DNA from: DATAYF01 sp036272735
GTDB taxonomy: Bacteria; Chloroflexota; Ktedonobacteria; Ktedonobacterales; Ktedonobacteraceae
DNA: 30,498 bases
Direction: 5' to 3'
Assembly (NCBI GenBank): GCA_036272735.1
Contig: DATAYF010000152.1
Location: 1 to 30,498 of the forward strand
Numbering within the stretch: position 1 is the first letter of the stretch; each line of letters starts with the position of its first letter. Below the pieces are notes generated by a model. The model had not been told where the DNA came from and ran no database searches. It saw nothing but the letters and a program-made list of their open reading frames with translations. Below, piece after piece: positions 1-8,834 of the stretch. Position numbers and translations under genes: made by a program.

Positions 1-2
1 TG

Positions 3-191
3 CAGTTGTCTGACCGCACCTTCCTGTGCCAGAATCCCACCTGCGCCTATTACCAGTTCTCCCAGGACCGCGACCATAACGCAGGTCACAATATCCTACG
101 CGAGGCCCTGCGCTTGATCGGGCTGCTTGATCGAGTCGTCAGCGGTACTGGCTCGGACGCGGACAGTAACTCGGCTGTGGACTTGACGTAA
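3..191 (+). CDS. tnpB: TnpB (IS605 OrfB) C-terminal fragment, 5' end outside window
   Basis: This is the last ~62 codons of a TnpB-type protein, the RNA-guided nuclease that accompanies IS200/IS605 elements. The visible part reads RTFLCQNPTC (one CxxxxC knuckle of the C-terminal zinc ribbon), then QDRDHNAGHNIL. The second string matches the D-R-D-x-N-A-x-N-I signature that carries the last RuvC-like acidic residue of the family. The reading frame is open to the window edge, so an apparent start at 6 (TTG) is not meaningful. The tail after NILREAL is Ser/Asp-rich and not conserved. Whether the whole protein is intact cannot be judged. Family assignment is firm; activity is unknown. Confidence 0.8.
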   Translation, partial: QLSDRTFLCQNPTCAYYQFSQDRDHNAGHNILREALRLIGLLDRVVSGTGSDADSNSAVDLT

Positions 192-251
192 GACCAAAAA
201 TACTCCGGTATTGAGGCGGTTGGGAGTGAAACAGCAACAACGAAAGGTGGA

Positions 252-494
252 GTGAGGCTATGCTTGCATACGTTTTCCTCCAGTAATCGGAGCAGTGAAC
301 CCAGTATCTCACCACTGGCAATTATACGCAGGTTGAAGCAAGCATCAACATTCCGACTCTGGAGCACATATGAGCATGACTTACGACGACATTTCTGGAA
401 AGAACGAACCTTTTGGAGCGATGGATACTTTTGCTGCGCCATCGGAAATGTAAGTCAGGAGACAATACGTCACTACATCGAGAATCAGGGGTAA
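252..494 (+). pseudogene. tnpA: Truncated IS200/IS605 TnpA (Y1 HUH transposase) C-terminal remnant
   Basis: The 80-codon reading frame ends with FWSDGYFCCAIGNVSQETIR, then HYIENQG and a stop. This matches the C-terminal third of IS200/IS605 TnpA (pattern W-S-x-G-Y-F...x-G-N-V-S-x-E...x-x-Y-I-E-N-Q). The Tyr in HYIENQ is probably the nucleophilic tyrosine. Roughly the first 60 residues of a normal ~130-150-residue TnpA are missing. The HUH motif position appears as C-L-H (near codon 5), with the first His replaced. No ribosome binding site precedes the GTG at 252. I infer a dead remnant. It lies 60 bases after the tnpB stop and 14 bases before the hairpin at 509-531. Confidence 0.65.
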
Positions 495-508
495 GGGACG
501 GCGTTCAT

Positions 509-531
509 CCACGAAGCTGAAGACTTCGTGG
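509..531 (+). repeat. IS200/IS605 right-end-like hairpin
   Basis: CCACGAAG / CTTCGTGG form a perfect 8-bp stem with a 7-base loop (CTGAAGA), followed by TTTTCTCAC. Subterminal hairpins just downstream of tnpA or tnpB are recognised by TnpA in this family. The hairpin starts 14 bases after the TnpA stop. It could also act as a terminator because a short T run follows. Confidence 0.5.
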
Positions 532-583
532 TTTTCTCACCGAGCGTATATAAAAAGGCTAGTGTAGCATGCTCCTGGGCAAA

Positions 584-612
584 TTGACGCGGCACGCAAA
601 TAGCCGTATACT
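584..612 (+). promoter_or_regulatory. Promoter of mutS
   Basis: TTGACG (584-589), 17-base spacer, TATACT (607-612). The predicted transcription start is near 619, leaving a short leader with the GGAGG ribosome binding site (628-632) before the mutS GTG. This is a near-consensus housekeeping-sigma promoter, and it lies outside the IS remnant. Confidence 0.75.
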
Positions 613-638
613 TGGGTGGAACCCGATGGAGGTAGGAA

Positions 639-3419
639 GTGCTATTTGAAGAGTACGCGAAAGAACAAAGCATTCACAGCCCGGTACGCACCCAATACTT
701 ACATATTAAGCAGCAGAATCCAGACACCATTCTGTTTTTTCGCATGGGCGACTTCTACGAGATGTTCGACGAGGACGCCGAAATCGTGGCCCGCGAATTA
801 GAGATTGCCCTGACACGGCGCGATTTTGGGCGCGGGGAAAAATCGCCCATGGCGGGCGTACCCCATCATGCCGCCGATGGCTACGTTGCTCGCCTGGTCA
901 GTAAAGGGTATCGTGTAGCCATTTGTGAACAGACGACAGATCCGGCCCTGTCGAAGGGGCTGGTGGAACGCGAAGTTTTACGCATCGTCACGCCAGGCAC
1001 CATTATCGATCCAACCATGCTCGCGGCGAAGCGCAACAATTTTCTGGCCGCCGTGGTGCAGGGACGCGATGCCGTGGGTATTGCCTACATCGACATTACG
1101 ACCGGCGAATTCGCCGTCACTCAGTTTAGCACTCCCGAACCAGCGCTCGCCCTGCAACAGGAAATCGCGCGCGTGAGTCCGGCTGAGGTTCTTGTCGAAG
1201 CACACTACAGCCGCTTGGGTAGCCGCAAACGTCGCTGGTTAGCAGCCGCGATGAGCGAAAAGCAAGTTACCAAAATCGGCAGTAACGGCAACGCCAACGC
1301 CGAGATTCCAGAGATCGAGGATGAGGACGAAGAGGATGATATCGCCCCACTCACCAAACTTCTAACCAACCTGGCCGGACACATTACCCCCTACGACGCA
1401 CGTTATTTTGAAGAGGATAGCGCCCGGCACCGACTGCTGGCGCAATTTGCCGTGACTTCATTAGAAGGCTTCGGCTGCGCCCACCTCCCGCTGGCCGTAC
1501 GCGCCGCCGGAGCAGTATTGGCCTATGTACAGGAAACCCAAAAGGGCCTGTTGCAGCAGCTCACCGCCCTGGAAACGTACTATACGAATAATTTCATGAC
1601 TCTCGATCCTTACACACGGCGCAACCTCGAACTGTTCGAGACCGGGCGTAATGGTTCGGTGAAAGGGTCACTGTTGTGGGTGCTGGATCATACGCGCACG
1701 CCGATGGGAGCGCGACTGCTACGACGTTGGATTGGGCAACCATTACTGGACACTGTCAGCCTGCAACAACGCCAGGAAACCATCGGCGAAATGCTCGAAG
1801 ACACGTTGCTCCAGGCGCGCCTGGCCGAGGGTCTCAAAAAAACCGGCGATGTCGAACGTCTCGCCAATCGCATACGCCAACGCATCGCCTCCCCACGGGA
1901 CCTGGTTGCCCTCGCCAACGGTTTACACGCCGCCATGGAGATACGCACCAGCCTGGACGAAGAGACCAGTGAACGCAAGCCCGCGCTCACTCGCCTGATG
2001 CAGCGCCTCACCGATACCCAGGATATTGTCGAGCAGATCGAGCAAGCCATCGTCGAAACTCCTCCGCTGAGCATCAACGAGGGTGGCATTATTCGCACCG
2101 GCTTCAACGCCGAACTCGACCAGTTGAAGGATGCCTCACACAATGGTCGCAAGTGGATCGCCGAGATGGAGCAGCGCGAGCGCAAACGCACCGGCATCAA
2201 CAACCTGAAGGTCGGTTATAACAAGGCCACCGGCTACTTCATCGAAGTTTCTAAAGCCAACATGGGCCGTGTGCCAGACGATTATATGCGCCGCCAGACG
2301 CTCACGAATTGCGAACGCTACATTACTTCAGATTTGAAAGAGTACGAAACACTCATCCTCAATGCCCAGGATCGCTTAAATAAAATGGAGAACGAGTTTT
2401 TTGTGCAGTTACGCACGGATATCGCCATCAACTCGTCCGAACGCATCCTTGAAAGCGCGCACGCGTTAGCGGAAATCGACGTATATGTAAGCCTGGCAGA
2501 GGTGGCGGCAAAAAATAATTACTGTTGTCCACGACTTGACGATAGTGAGCATATCGAAATCGTCAATGGGCGTCATCCTGTGGTCGAGCAAGCCCAGGAC
2601 GAGACGCCGTTTATTCCCAACGATGCTATGCTGGCAACCGATAAGGCGCAGATCACCATCATCACCGGACCAAACATGGCTGGGAAATCCACTTATTTAC
2701 GCCAGGTTGCGCTGATTATATTACTGGCCCAAATCGGGAGCTATGTACCTGCCGAACGCGCCAGTATTGGCCTGGTGGACAGAATCTTTACGCGCATCGG
2801 CGCACAGGACGACCTGGCTACAGGACAAAGCACCTTCATGGTCGAAATGGTCGAGACCGCCAACATTCTGCACCATGCCACACCACGTAGCCTGATTATT
2901 CTCGACGAAATCGGACGCGGCACCAGCACCTACGATGGTTTAGCCATCGCCCGTGCCGTCGTCGAGTATTTACATAATAACAAGCGTTGTGGCGCACGCA
3001 CGCTGTTTGCCACACACTACCACGAGCTAGTCGAAGTAGCACAGTTGCTGCCGCGCATTCGCTGCATGAATGTAGCCGTAACAGAGGAGGCAGGAAATAT
3101 CATCTTCTTGCGCAAAATCGTCCCCGGAGGCGCGGACCGTAGCTATGGAGTCCACGTGGCACAGCTTGCCGGTATTCCACGACCAGTGGTGCTGCGAGCA
3201 AAAGAGATTCTGGAAGAGCTTGAGAAGAAGGGTGAAGTCAAGACACGCCGCAAAGTCATGCGCGATATGACCATGCCCGCCGCCTGGCAGATGACCCTGT
3301 TGGGCAACGAGCCAAACCCTGTGCTTGACGAGATCAAACAGCTCGCCATCGATGAACTGACACCTATCGAAGCACTCAGGAAACTCCACGAGCTACAACA
3401 AAAGGCCCGCAAAGAGTAA
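639..3419 (+). CDS. mutS: DNA mismatch repair protein MutS
   Basis: This 926-residue protein recognises mismatches and small loops and starts methyl-independent or strand-directed repair. The mismatch-wedge motif F-Y-E is at residues 39-41 (GDFYEMF). Connector and lever/clamp domains follow. The ATPase domain has Walker A GPNMAGKST at 677-685 and Walker B LIILDE at 752-757, followed by GRGTSTYDG. It is longer than E. coli MutS (853 residues), partly because of an acidic insert around residues 215-235 (IEDEDEEDD). The start is GTG at 639, preceded by GGAGG six bases upstream and a near-consensus promoter at 584-612. No mutL is present in the window. The gene appears monocistronic because a long inverted repeat follows its stop. 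The identification is secure. Confidence 0.97.
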   Translation: MLFEEYAKEQSIHSPVRTQYLHIKQQNPDTILFFRMGDFYEMFDEDAEIVARELEIALTRRDFGRGEKSPMAGVPHHAADGYVARLVSKGYRVAICEQTTDPALSKGLVEREVLRIVTPGTIIDPTMLAAKRNNFLAAVVQGRDAVGIAYIDITTGEFAVTQFSTPEPALALQQEIARVSPAEVLVEAHYSRLGSRKRRWLAAAMSEKQVTKIGSNGNANAEIPEIEDEDEEDDIAPLTKLLTNLAGHITPYDARYFEEDSARHRLLAQFAVTSLEGFGCAHLPLAVRAAGAVLAYVQETQKGLLQQLTALETYYTNNFMTLDPYTRRNLELFETGRNGSVKGSLLWVLDHTRTPMGARLLRRWIGQPLLDTVSLQQRQETIGEMLEDTLLQARLAEGLKKTGDVERLANRIRQRIASPRDLVALANGLHAAMEIRTSLDEETSERKPALTRLMQRLTDTQDIVEQIEQAIVETPPLSINEGGIIRTGFNAELDQLKDASHNGRKWIAEMEQRERKRTGINNLKVGYNKATGYFIEVSKANMGRVPDDYMRRQTLTNCERYITSDLKEYETLILNAQDRLNKMENEFFVQLRTDIAINSSERILESAHALAEIDVYVSLAEVAAKNNYCCPRLDDSEHIEIVNGRHPVVEQAQDETPFIPNDAMLATDKAQITIITGPNMAGKSTYLRQVALIILLAQIGSYVPAERASIGLVDRIFTRIGAQDDLATGQSTFMVEMVETANILHHATPRSLIILDEIGRGTSTYDGLAIARAVVEYLHNNKRCGARTLFATHYHELVEVAQLLPRIRCMNVAVTEEAGNIIFLRKIVPGGADRSYGVHVAQLAGIPRPVVLRAKEILEELEKKGEVKTRRKVMRDMTMPAAWQMTLLGNEPNPVLDEIKQLAIDELTPIEALRKLHELQQKARKE

Positions 3420-3422
3420 CAA

Positions 3423-3485
3423 TTGGTTCATGTGAGAGTGGGGTGGATGGCCTGCGGTCACTCACCCCACTCTCACATGAACCAA
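3423..3485. repeat. Long perfect inverted repeat after mutS
   Basis: The left arm 3423-3445 (begins TTGGTTCATGTGAGAG) and right arm 3463-3485 are perfect reverse complements over 23 bp, with a 17-base loop. It begins four bases after the mutS stop codon. It could act as a terminator or mRNA 3' stabiliser, but there is no U-tract after the right arm (AATAATAACAAA follows). The stem is much longer than a normal intrinsic terminator. Confidence 0.85.
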
Positions 3486-3545
3486 ATAATAACAAACTGG
3501 CCTATAGCATGAAATAGCAGGACAACACACACACCTGCACCGATG

Positions 3546-3554
3546 TGGTATGAT
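3546..3554 (+). promoter_or_regulatory. Extended -10 promoter candidate for tkt
   Basis: TGG-TATGAT forms an extended -10 element. The region 17 bases upstream (CACACA) is a poor -35. The predicted start near 3561 would leave a ~54-base leader to the tkt ATG. Confidence 0.4.
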
Positions 3555-3614
3555 GGAGGAGTGGGCGTTAGTGTACTAAGTACATTAAACCACAAGGATC
3601 CGTTTGGAGGACTC

Positions 3615-5633
3615 ATGACAACACAACAAGAAACGACGACACCGAAAAATACGCTTGAACAACTTTGCATTAATACCATTCGCACGCTGGCAATGGATGG
3701 CGTACAGAAAGCGAATTCTGGTCATCCAGGGACAGCGATGGCACTCGCCCCACTCACCTACCTGCTCTGGACGCGCTTCATGCACTACAATCCCAAAAAT
3801 CCAGCATGGTTGAACCGCGACCGCTTTGTACTTTCAGCCGGGCACGCGTCCATGTTACAGTATAGTATGCTGCATCTGACGGGCTACGATCTGCCGCTTG
3901 AAGAGCTGAAAAATTTCCGCCAGTGGGGCAGCAAAACGCCGGGGCATCCCGAATATAGACATACCGTGGGCATAGAGACCACCACCGGCCCGTTAGGCCA
4001 GGGTATCTCTAACAGTATTGGCATGGCAATCGCGCAGCGCTTCCTCGCCAGCCGTTACAATCGCCCCGAGCATAAAATTCTCGACCATCATATTTATACC
4101 ATCGTCAGCGACGGTGACCTGATGGAGGGTGTGTCCGCTGAATCGGCCTCGCTTGCCGGTCATCTCAAGCTAGGCCAACTGATCTGCTTCTATGATAATA
4201 ACCGTATCACCATCGAAGGCGAAACCGATCTCGCGTTCAGCGAGGACGTGGGCAAGCGCTTTGAGGGCTATCATTGGCATGTTCAGCATATCGAGGATGT
4301 CAACGATCTACCGGCGCTGGAAGAGGCCATCCTGGCCGCGCAAGCCGAAACGGAGCGTCCTTCGCTGATTGTGGTACGCACGCATATCGGCTTTGGCAGC
4401 CCGCACAAGCAGGATAGCTCGAAAGCCCATGGTGAGCCACTTGGTGCGGACGAAATCATCTTGACCAAACGCAACCTTGGCTGGCCTTCCGAAGAGCCAT
4501 TTTACGAGCCCGAAGAGGCGGTGGCCTACTTCCGCCAGGCCGTCGAGCGCGGAGCCAAACAGGAGCAGGAGTGGCAGCAGCGCTACCAGGCATACGCGAC
4601 CGCATATCCTGAACTCGCCGCTCAATTTGAAAACGAACAACGTGGAGAGTTCCCCACGGGCTGGGATAGCGACCTGCCGACATTCGGCGCAGACGAGGCG
4701 CTAGCAACCCGCGCGGCTTCTGGCAAAGCTCTCAATGCTATCGCGGCTAAACTTCCCAACCTGATCGGCGGTTCGGCGGACCTCGCGCCTTCGACCAGCA
4801 CCTACATGAAGGGACTGGGTGACTTTGGTCCAGAAGAAAACGGTCGTAACATGCACTTCGGCATCCGTGAGCATGCGATGGGCGGCATCTTGAACGGCAT
4901 GGCTCTCTACGGTGGCCTGCTGCCCTTCGGAGCGACGTTCTTGATCTTCTCGGACTACATGCGCCCGCCCATCCGCCTAGCCGCGTTGATGAAACTGAAC
5001 ACAAACTACGTCTTCACGCACGATGGTATCGGCGTTGGCGAGGATGGACCCACGCACCAGCCCATCGAGCAACTGGCCGCGCTGCGCTCCATTCCTGGCA
5101 TCGTCGTGTTGCGTCCCGCCGACGCTAACGAGACGGTCGAAGCCTGGCGCGTGGCCCTCACCCACAAAGGTCCGGTCGCCATCGCCCTGTCACGTCAGGC
5201 CATTCCCACCCTTGATCGCAGCAAGCTCGCCAGCGCAGGCAACGTCGCCAGGGGAGCCTACGTGCTCAGTGATAGCGAGCAGACCCCACAGATCATTCTG
5301 ATGGCGACTGGCGCGGAAGTGCCACTGGTCGAAGAGGCCGCCGAGAAATTGCGTCAGGATGGCAACGCGATACGTGTAGTAAGTATGCCCAGTTGGGAGC
5401 TTTTCGAGGCACAGAGTGCCGAGTATAAAGAGTCGGTCCTGCCACGCAACGTCAGGGCGCGCCTGGCGGTAGAAGCGGCCTCGCCCCAGGGTTGGGAGCG
5501 CTATGTGGGACTGGATGGTGCCACCATTACGCTCGATCATTTCGGAGCTTCGGCTCCAGCCAAGGTGCTTTTCAAAGAATTTGGTTTCAGCGTTGATAAT
5601 GTTGTTGAGAAAGCAAAAGCATTACTGCAGTAA
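3615..5633 (+). CDS. tkt: Transketolase
   Basis: This 672-residue thiamine-diphosphate enzyme moves two-carbon ketol units between xylulose-5-phosphate and aldose phosphates in the non-oxidative pentose phosphate pathway. The N-terminal region has ANSGHPGTAM and GHASMLQYSML. The ThDP/metal motif SDGDLMEG is at 165-172, with DNN at 194-196. The pyrimidine-binding domain has the catalytic Glu in IREHAMG (E419) and HDGIGVGEDGPTHQP. Length matches the family (about 660-670). The frame is open upstream to an ATG at 3543, but the ATG at 3615 has GGAGG four bases upstream and starts at the normal family position, so I chose it. It heads a run of sugar-phosphate genes on the same strand. Confidence 0.97.
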   Translation: MTTQQETTTPKNTLEQLCINTIRTLAMDGVQKANSGHPGTAMALAPLTYLLWTRFMHYNPKNPAWLNRDRFVLSAGHASMLQYSMLHLTGYDLPLEELKNFRQWGSKTPGHPEYRHTVGIETTTGPLGQGISNSIGMAIAQRFLASRYNRPEHKILDHHIYTIVSDGDLMEGVSAESASLAGHLKLGQLICFYDNNRITIEGETDLAFSEDVGKRFEGYHWHVQHIEDVNDLPALEEAILAAQAETERPSLIVVRTHIGFGSPHKQDSSKAHGEPLGADEIILTKRNLGWPSEEPFYEPEEAVAYFRQAVERGAKQEQEWQQRYQAYATAYPELAAQFENEQRGEFPTGWDSDLPTFGADEALATRAASGKALNAIAAKLPNLIGGSADLAPSTSTYMKGLGDFGPEENGRNMHFGIREHAMGGILNGMALYGGLLPFGATFLIFSDYMRPPIRLAALMKLNTNYVFTHDGIGVGEDGPTHQPIEQLAALRSIPGIVVLRPADANETVEAWRVALTHKGPVAIALSRQAIPTLDRSKLASAGNVARGAYVLSDSEQTPQIILMATGAEVPLVEEAAEKLRQDGNAIRVVSMPSWELFEAQSAEYKESVLPRNVRARLAVEAASPQGWERYVGLDGATITLDHFGASAPAKVLFKEFGFSVDNVVEKAKALLQ

Positions 5634-5713
5634 AGCATCCATAATTCGTATAGATATGCTAGAGACGACAGGCGCAAAGAGGACATGCGTCATCATTCAA
5701 AAGGAGAACCATT

Positions 5714-6862
5714 ATGACCAATCCTTTGCTTCAATTACGGGAGCTAGGCCAAAGCGTTTGGTATGACAATATCGACCGTGTTCAGCTCGCCAATGGTCAA
5801 TTCCAAAAGCTGCTAAGTGAGGACGGCATCGTGGGTGTCACCGCCAACCCCACGATCTTCGAGAAGTCCATCAGCGCCGGGCACGCCTATGACGAGCAGA
5901 TGCAGCAACTTATCAGCGCGGGCAAGAGTACCAACGAAATCTACGAGGCGCTGATCATTCAAGATATCCGGACCGTTGCCGATATGTTGCGCCCCACCTA
6001 CGACAGCACCGAAGGGAAAGATGGCTATGTCAGCCTGGAAGTCTCCCCCGACCTGGCGCATGACACGCAGGGCACCATCAACGAGGCGCGCCGCTTCTGG
6101 AAGATGGTAGATCGCCCCAACCTGATGATTAAGATTCCGGCCACACCCGAATGCATCGAGTCCGTCTACCAGGCACTGCACGAAGGCATCAACGTCAATA
6201 TCACGCTTATCTTCTCTATCGAAAGCTACCGCGATGTTGTCGATGCCTACCTGCGCGCCCTCGAAGCTCGCAACGGCGAAGGCAAAGACATTAGCCATAT
6301 CGCCTCGGTCGCCAGCTTCTTCGTCAGCCGCGTCGATACCCTGGTCGACAAACTACTCGACGACAAAATCAAGGCCACCAGCAATACCAACGAGCAGCAG
6401 AAGCTCACAGCCCTCAAGGGTAAGGCCGCGATTGCCAACGCGCGCCTCGTGTACCAGGACTTTAAAAAGCTTTTCTGGACGCCACGTTTCGAGTCGCTCA
6501 AGCACGCCGGCGCACATGTGCAGCGTCCATTGTGGGCCAGCACCAGCACCAAGAACCCGGCGTACCGCGACGTGTTGTATGCTGAAGAGCTGATTGGCCC
6601 CGATACCGTGGACACGATGCCTCTAGAAACCATCGAGAAGTTCCGCGATCACGGCAAGGTTCGCCTTAGCATCGAGGATGATATCCCTGGCGCACAGGCG
6701 GTGCTGAACGAACTGGAGCAGGTTGGCATCCATTATGCCCAGGTCACGAAGCAGTTACAGGATGAGGGTGTACAGAAGTTTGCCGACTCCTTCCACCAGT
6801 TGTTTGCTGGCATCGATAACAAAAAGCACGCTATCGAAGAAGGCAAGGTCGCACGCTCATAG
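5714..6862 (+). CDS. tal: Transaldolase (long, actinobacterial/cyanobacterial type)
   Basis: This 382-residue enzyme transfers dihydroxyacetone units from sedoheptulose-7-phosphate to glyceraldehyde-3-phosphate. The N-terminal DNIDRVQLANGQF and GVTANPTIFEKSI match transaldolase. The Schiff-base lysine is K140 in LMIKIPAT. VNITLIFSIESY and SVASFFVSRVD follow. The length matches the ~370-residue class (TalB-type enzymes are ~315, TalC/FSA ~220). The ATG is preceded by AAGGAG (5700-5705). It lies 80 bases after tkt and is probably cotranscribed with it. In related genomes tal commonly sits between tkt and zwf, as here. Confidence 0.96.
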   Translation: MTNPLLQLRELGQSVWYDNIDRVQLANGQFQKLLSEDGIVGVTANPTIFEKSISAGHAYDEQMQQLISAGKSTNEIYEALIIQDIRTVADMLRPTYDSTEGKDGYVSLEVSPDLAHDTQGTINEARRFWKMVDRPNLMIKIPATPECIESVYQALHEGINVNITLIFSIESYRDVVDAYLRALEARNGEGKDISHIASVASFFVSRVDTLVDKLLDDKIKATSNTNEQQKLTALKGKAAIANARLVYQDFKKLFWTPRFESLKHAGAHVQRPLWASTSTKNPAYRDVLYAEELIGPDTVDTMPLETIEKFRDHGKVRLSIEDDIPGAQAVLNELEQVGIHYAQVTKQLQDEGVQKFADSFHQLFAGIDNKKHAIEEGKVARS

Positions 6863-7193
6863 AACGCCAACAGTTATAGCCATGCGCTACTGCTAACCGT
6901 TCCTTGCTAAATAGTTCAAAACACAATGATAGGCGGCCAGGCCCAGCAACTTGCCGGGCGGGTGCGCCTATCATCATGTGCAATCGAACAGCCAGGAGTA
7001 GTACAGTATACCGTTTGTCAAGATGGTGCAGAAACGTGTCGAGTGTGGTAAGCTAGCACTAGCGCACTGCCATGAGTAATATCATCAACCATAAAATTTT
7101 TATGCAGGCTGACAATGACGCTGCGTCTCTAGCTTGCGGCTCAGTCAGTCTGAAAGGTAGTATAAAAAGTACTTAACAGTAGGAGATTTTTGC
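6863..7193. other. Intergenic region tal-zwf with a hairpin
   Basis: These 331 bases contain no convincing gene. An inverted repeat with ATGATAGGCG at 6926-6935 and CGCCTATCAT at 6965-6974 encloses a GC-rich inner segment. It is a reasonable transcription terminator candidate for tal, although no clear T run follows. Upstream of zwf there is a weak promoter candidate: TTGCGG at 7134-7139 and TAGTAT at 7158-7163, with an 18-base spacer. An AGGAG ribosome binding site at 7181-7185 serves zwf. Confidence 0.4.
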
Positions 7194-8744
7194 ATGCCTC
7201 AGCGTAGCGTAGTAGAGGCTCCAAACCCCTTTCGCGAGGGGCTACGCACTAAACCAGGTCTCGAACCCTGTGCTATGGTCATTTTCGGAGCCACCGGAGA
7301 CCTGACCCATCGCAAGCTTTTGCCAGCGCTATACAACCTGGCCTTAGAGCATCCCTTGCCCGCTGGCTTCTCAGTAGTCGGCTTTGCGCGCCGCCCATAT
7401 AACGACGACGTATTCCGTGAGCAAGCGTTAGATTCGATCAATCAGTTTTCACGTCAGAAGCCGGTAAACCCCCAGGTGTGGGATAGCTTCTCTCAGGGCA
7501 TCTTTTATCTGCAATCTAGCTTTGACGATCCATCCGGCTATGAAAAGCTCGCCACCCTGCTTAACAAGCTCGATCAGGAGCGTGGTACCAGCGGCAATCG
7601 CCTTTTTTACCTGTCCACCCCGCCAGGCAACTACCTCCAAATCATCCAGAATCTTGGCGCGGCTGGCCTGAACAGAAACCGCAAAGGTTGGACACGGCTG
7701 ATTATCGAGAAACCTTTCGGCTATGACCTGGCTTCGGCTCGTGAGCTAAACCGCCAGATTGCCAAAGTTTTTAAAGAAGAGCAGATTTATCGTATCGACC
7801 ACTACCTGGGCAAAGAGACCGTCCAGAACATCCTGGTCTTCCGCCTGGCAAACGGTATCTTCGAGCCGGTCTGGAACCGCCGCTACATCGATCATGTACA
7901 GATCACGGTCGCGGAGAATATCGGTATTGAAGGCCGTAGCAACTATTATGAAGCGTCAGGCGCTATACGCGACATGATCCAGAATCATATGTTGCAACTT
8001 CTGACGATGGTCGCTATGGAACCACCTATTGCCTTTTCGGCCAACGCCGTACGTGACGAGAAGGTGAAAGTTCTGCACGCGCTGCAGCCACTGGTGGGGC
8101 GCGAGGTGATTAACAACACCATCCGTGCACAGTACGGCCCCGGTTGGGTCGGCGGCCAGCAAGTCCCAGGGTACACCGAAGAAGAGGGCGTTTCTCCAAC
8201 TTCGACCACCGAGACCTTTGTGGCTTTGAAGTTGTTCATTGACAACTGGCGTTGGGCTGGCGTACCATTCTACTTACGTACAGGAAAACATCTGCCAAAA
8301 CGCGTCACTGAAATTGCCATTCAGTTCAAGCAGGCACCACTGATGATCTTTAAAAACAGCGATGCGCAAGGTCAGGTCGAGCCAAACGTGCTCATCCTAC
8401 GTATTCAGCCGGATGAAGGTATCTCGCTCAGGTTTGGTGCGAAGGTGCCTGGCACAGATATGCAGATCCGTGCCGTCAATATGGACTTTTTCTACGGTTC
8501 GTCCTTTGTACGCCAGCAGCCCGAAGCTTACGAGCGTCTCTTACTGGACGCGATGCTCGGTGACTCGACGCTTTTTACCCGCCACGACGAGGTAGAAGCG
8601 GCCTGGACCTTTGTGCAGGGTATTCTGGACGAGTGGAAAAGAGAACCACGCGAGACCATCCTGACCTACGAGTCTGGCACATGGGGCCCACAAGCAGCAG
8701 ATGAGTTTATCTGGCGCGATGGCTTCAGGTGGCGTCGGCCCTAG
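7194..8744 (+). CDS. zwf: Glucose-6-phosphate 1-dehydrogenase
   Basis: This 516-residue protein oxidises glucose-6-phosphate to 6-phosphogluconolactone with NAD(P)+ and is the entry step of the oxidative pentose phosphate pathway. The coenzyme-binding loop FGATGDLTHRKL begins at residue 31. The substrate/catalytic signature RIDHYLGKE is at 200-208, with catalytic H203. The EASGAIRDMIQNHMLQLL region follows. Length is normal (~500). The ATG has AGGAG nine bases upstream. It is followed 90 bases later by opcA and then pgl. The zwf-opcA-pgl linkage is known from actinobacteria and, for zwf-opcA, cyanobacteria. Identification is secure. Confidence 0.97.
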   Translation: MPQRSVVEAPNPFREGLRTKPGLEPCAMVIFGATGDLTHRKLLPALYNLALEHPLPAGFSVVGFARRPYNDDVFREQALDSINQFSRQKPVNPQVWDSFSQGIFYLQSSFDDPSGYEKLATLLNKLDQERGTSGNRLFYLSTPPGNYLQIIQNLGAAGLNRNRKGWTRLIIEKPFGYDLASARELNRQIAKVFKEEQIYRIDHYLGKETVQNILVFRLANGIFEPVWNRRYIDHVQITVAENIGIEGRSNYYEASGAIRDMIQNHMLQLLTMVAMEPPIAFSANAVRDEKVKVLHALQPLVGREVINNTIRAQYGPGWVGGQQVPGYTEEEGVSPTSTTETFVALKLFIDNWRWAGVPFYLRTGKHLPKRVTEIAIQFKQAPLMIFKNSDAQGQVEPNVLILRIQPDEGISLRFGAKVPGTDMQIRAVNMDFFYGSSFVRQQPEAYERLLLDAMLGDSTLFTRHDEVEAAWTFVQGILDEWKREPRETILTYESGTWGPQAADEFIWRDGFRWRRP

Positions 8745-8834
8745 CTAGCTAGCCACCGTCACAAACTCGTAGCCTACAGACAATCGTACAATGTCGTCCT
8801 TACGAACAACGAAGTTCGAAGCTGATAAGGGTCA

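Larger units (their letters stand above)
1..540 (+). mobile_element. IS200/IS605-family element remnants
   Basis: This segment carries the 3' end of a tnpB gene, then a truncated tnpA, then a hairpin resembling an IS200/IS605 right end (509-531) followed by TTTTCTCAC. The left end is outside the window. The right boundary near 540 is inferred from the hairpin plus short tail typical of these elements. It was not checked against a second copy. The order tnpB then tnpA on the same strand is not the usual one, so two overlapping or nested elements are possible. Confidence 0.6.

Noticed and set aside
86..442. 118-codon minus-strand frame over the IS remnant
   Set aside because: It is antisense to the tnpB and tnpA fragments, which have recognisable motifs; it has none.
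370..453. 27-codon frame starting ATGAGCATGACT
   Set aside because: It lies in another frame of the tnpA remnant (252-494), which has clear family similarity.
1688..2203. 171-codon minus-strand frame inside mutS
   Set aside because: It is antisense to well-conserved MutS codons and has a skewed composition without known motifs.
5813..6298. 161-codon minus-strand frame inside tal
   Set aside because: It is antisense to conserved transaldolase sequence, with no independent evidence.
8741..8752. CTAG tandem repeat at the zwf stop
   Set aside because: Three short units at a stop codon are easily chance; no structure or conservation argument.
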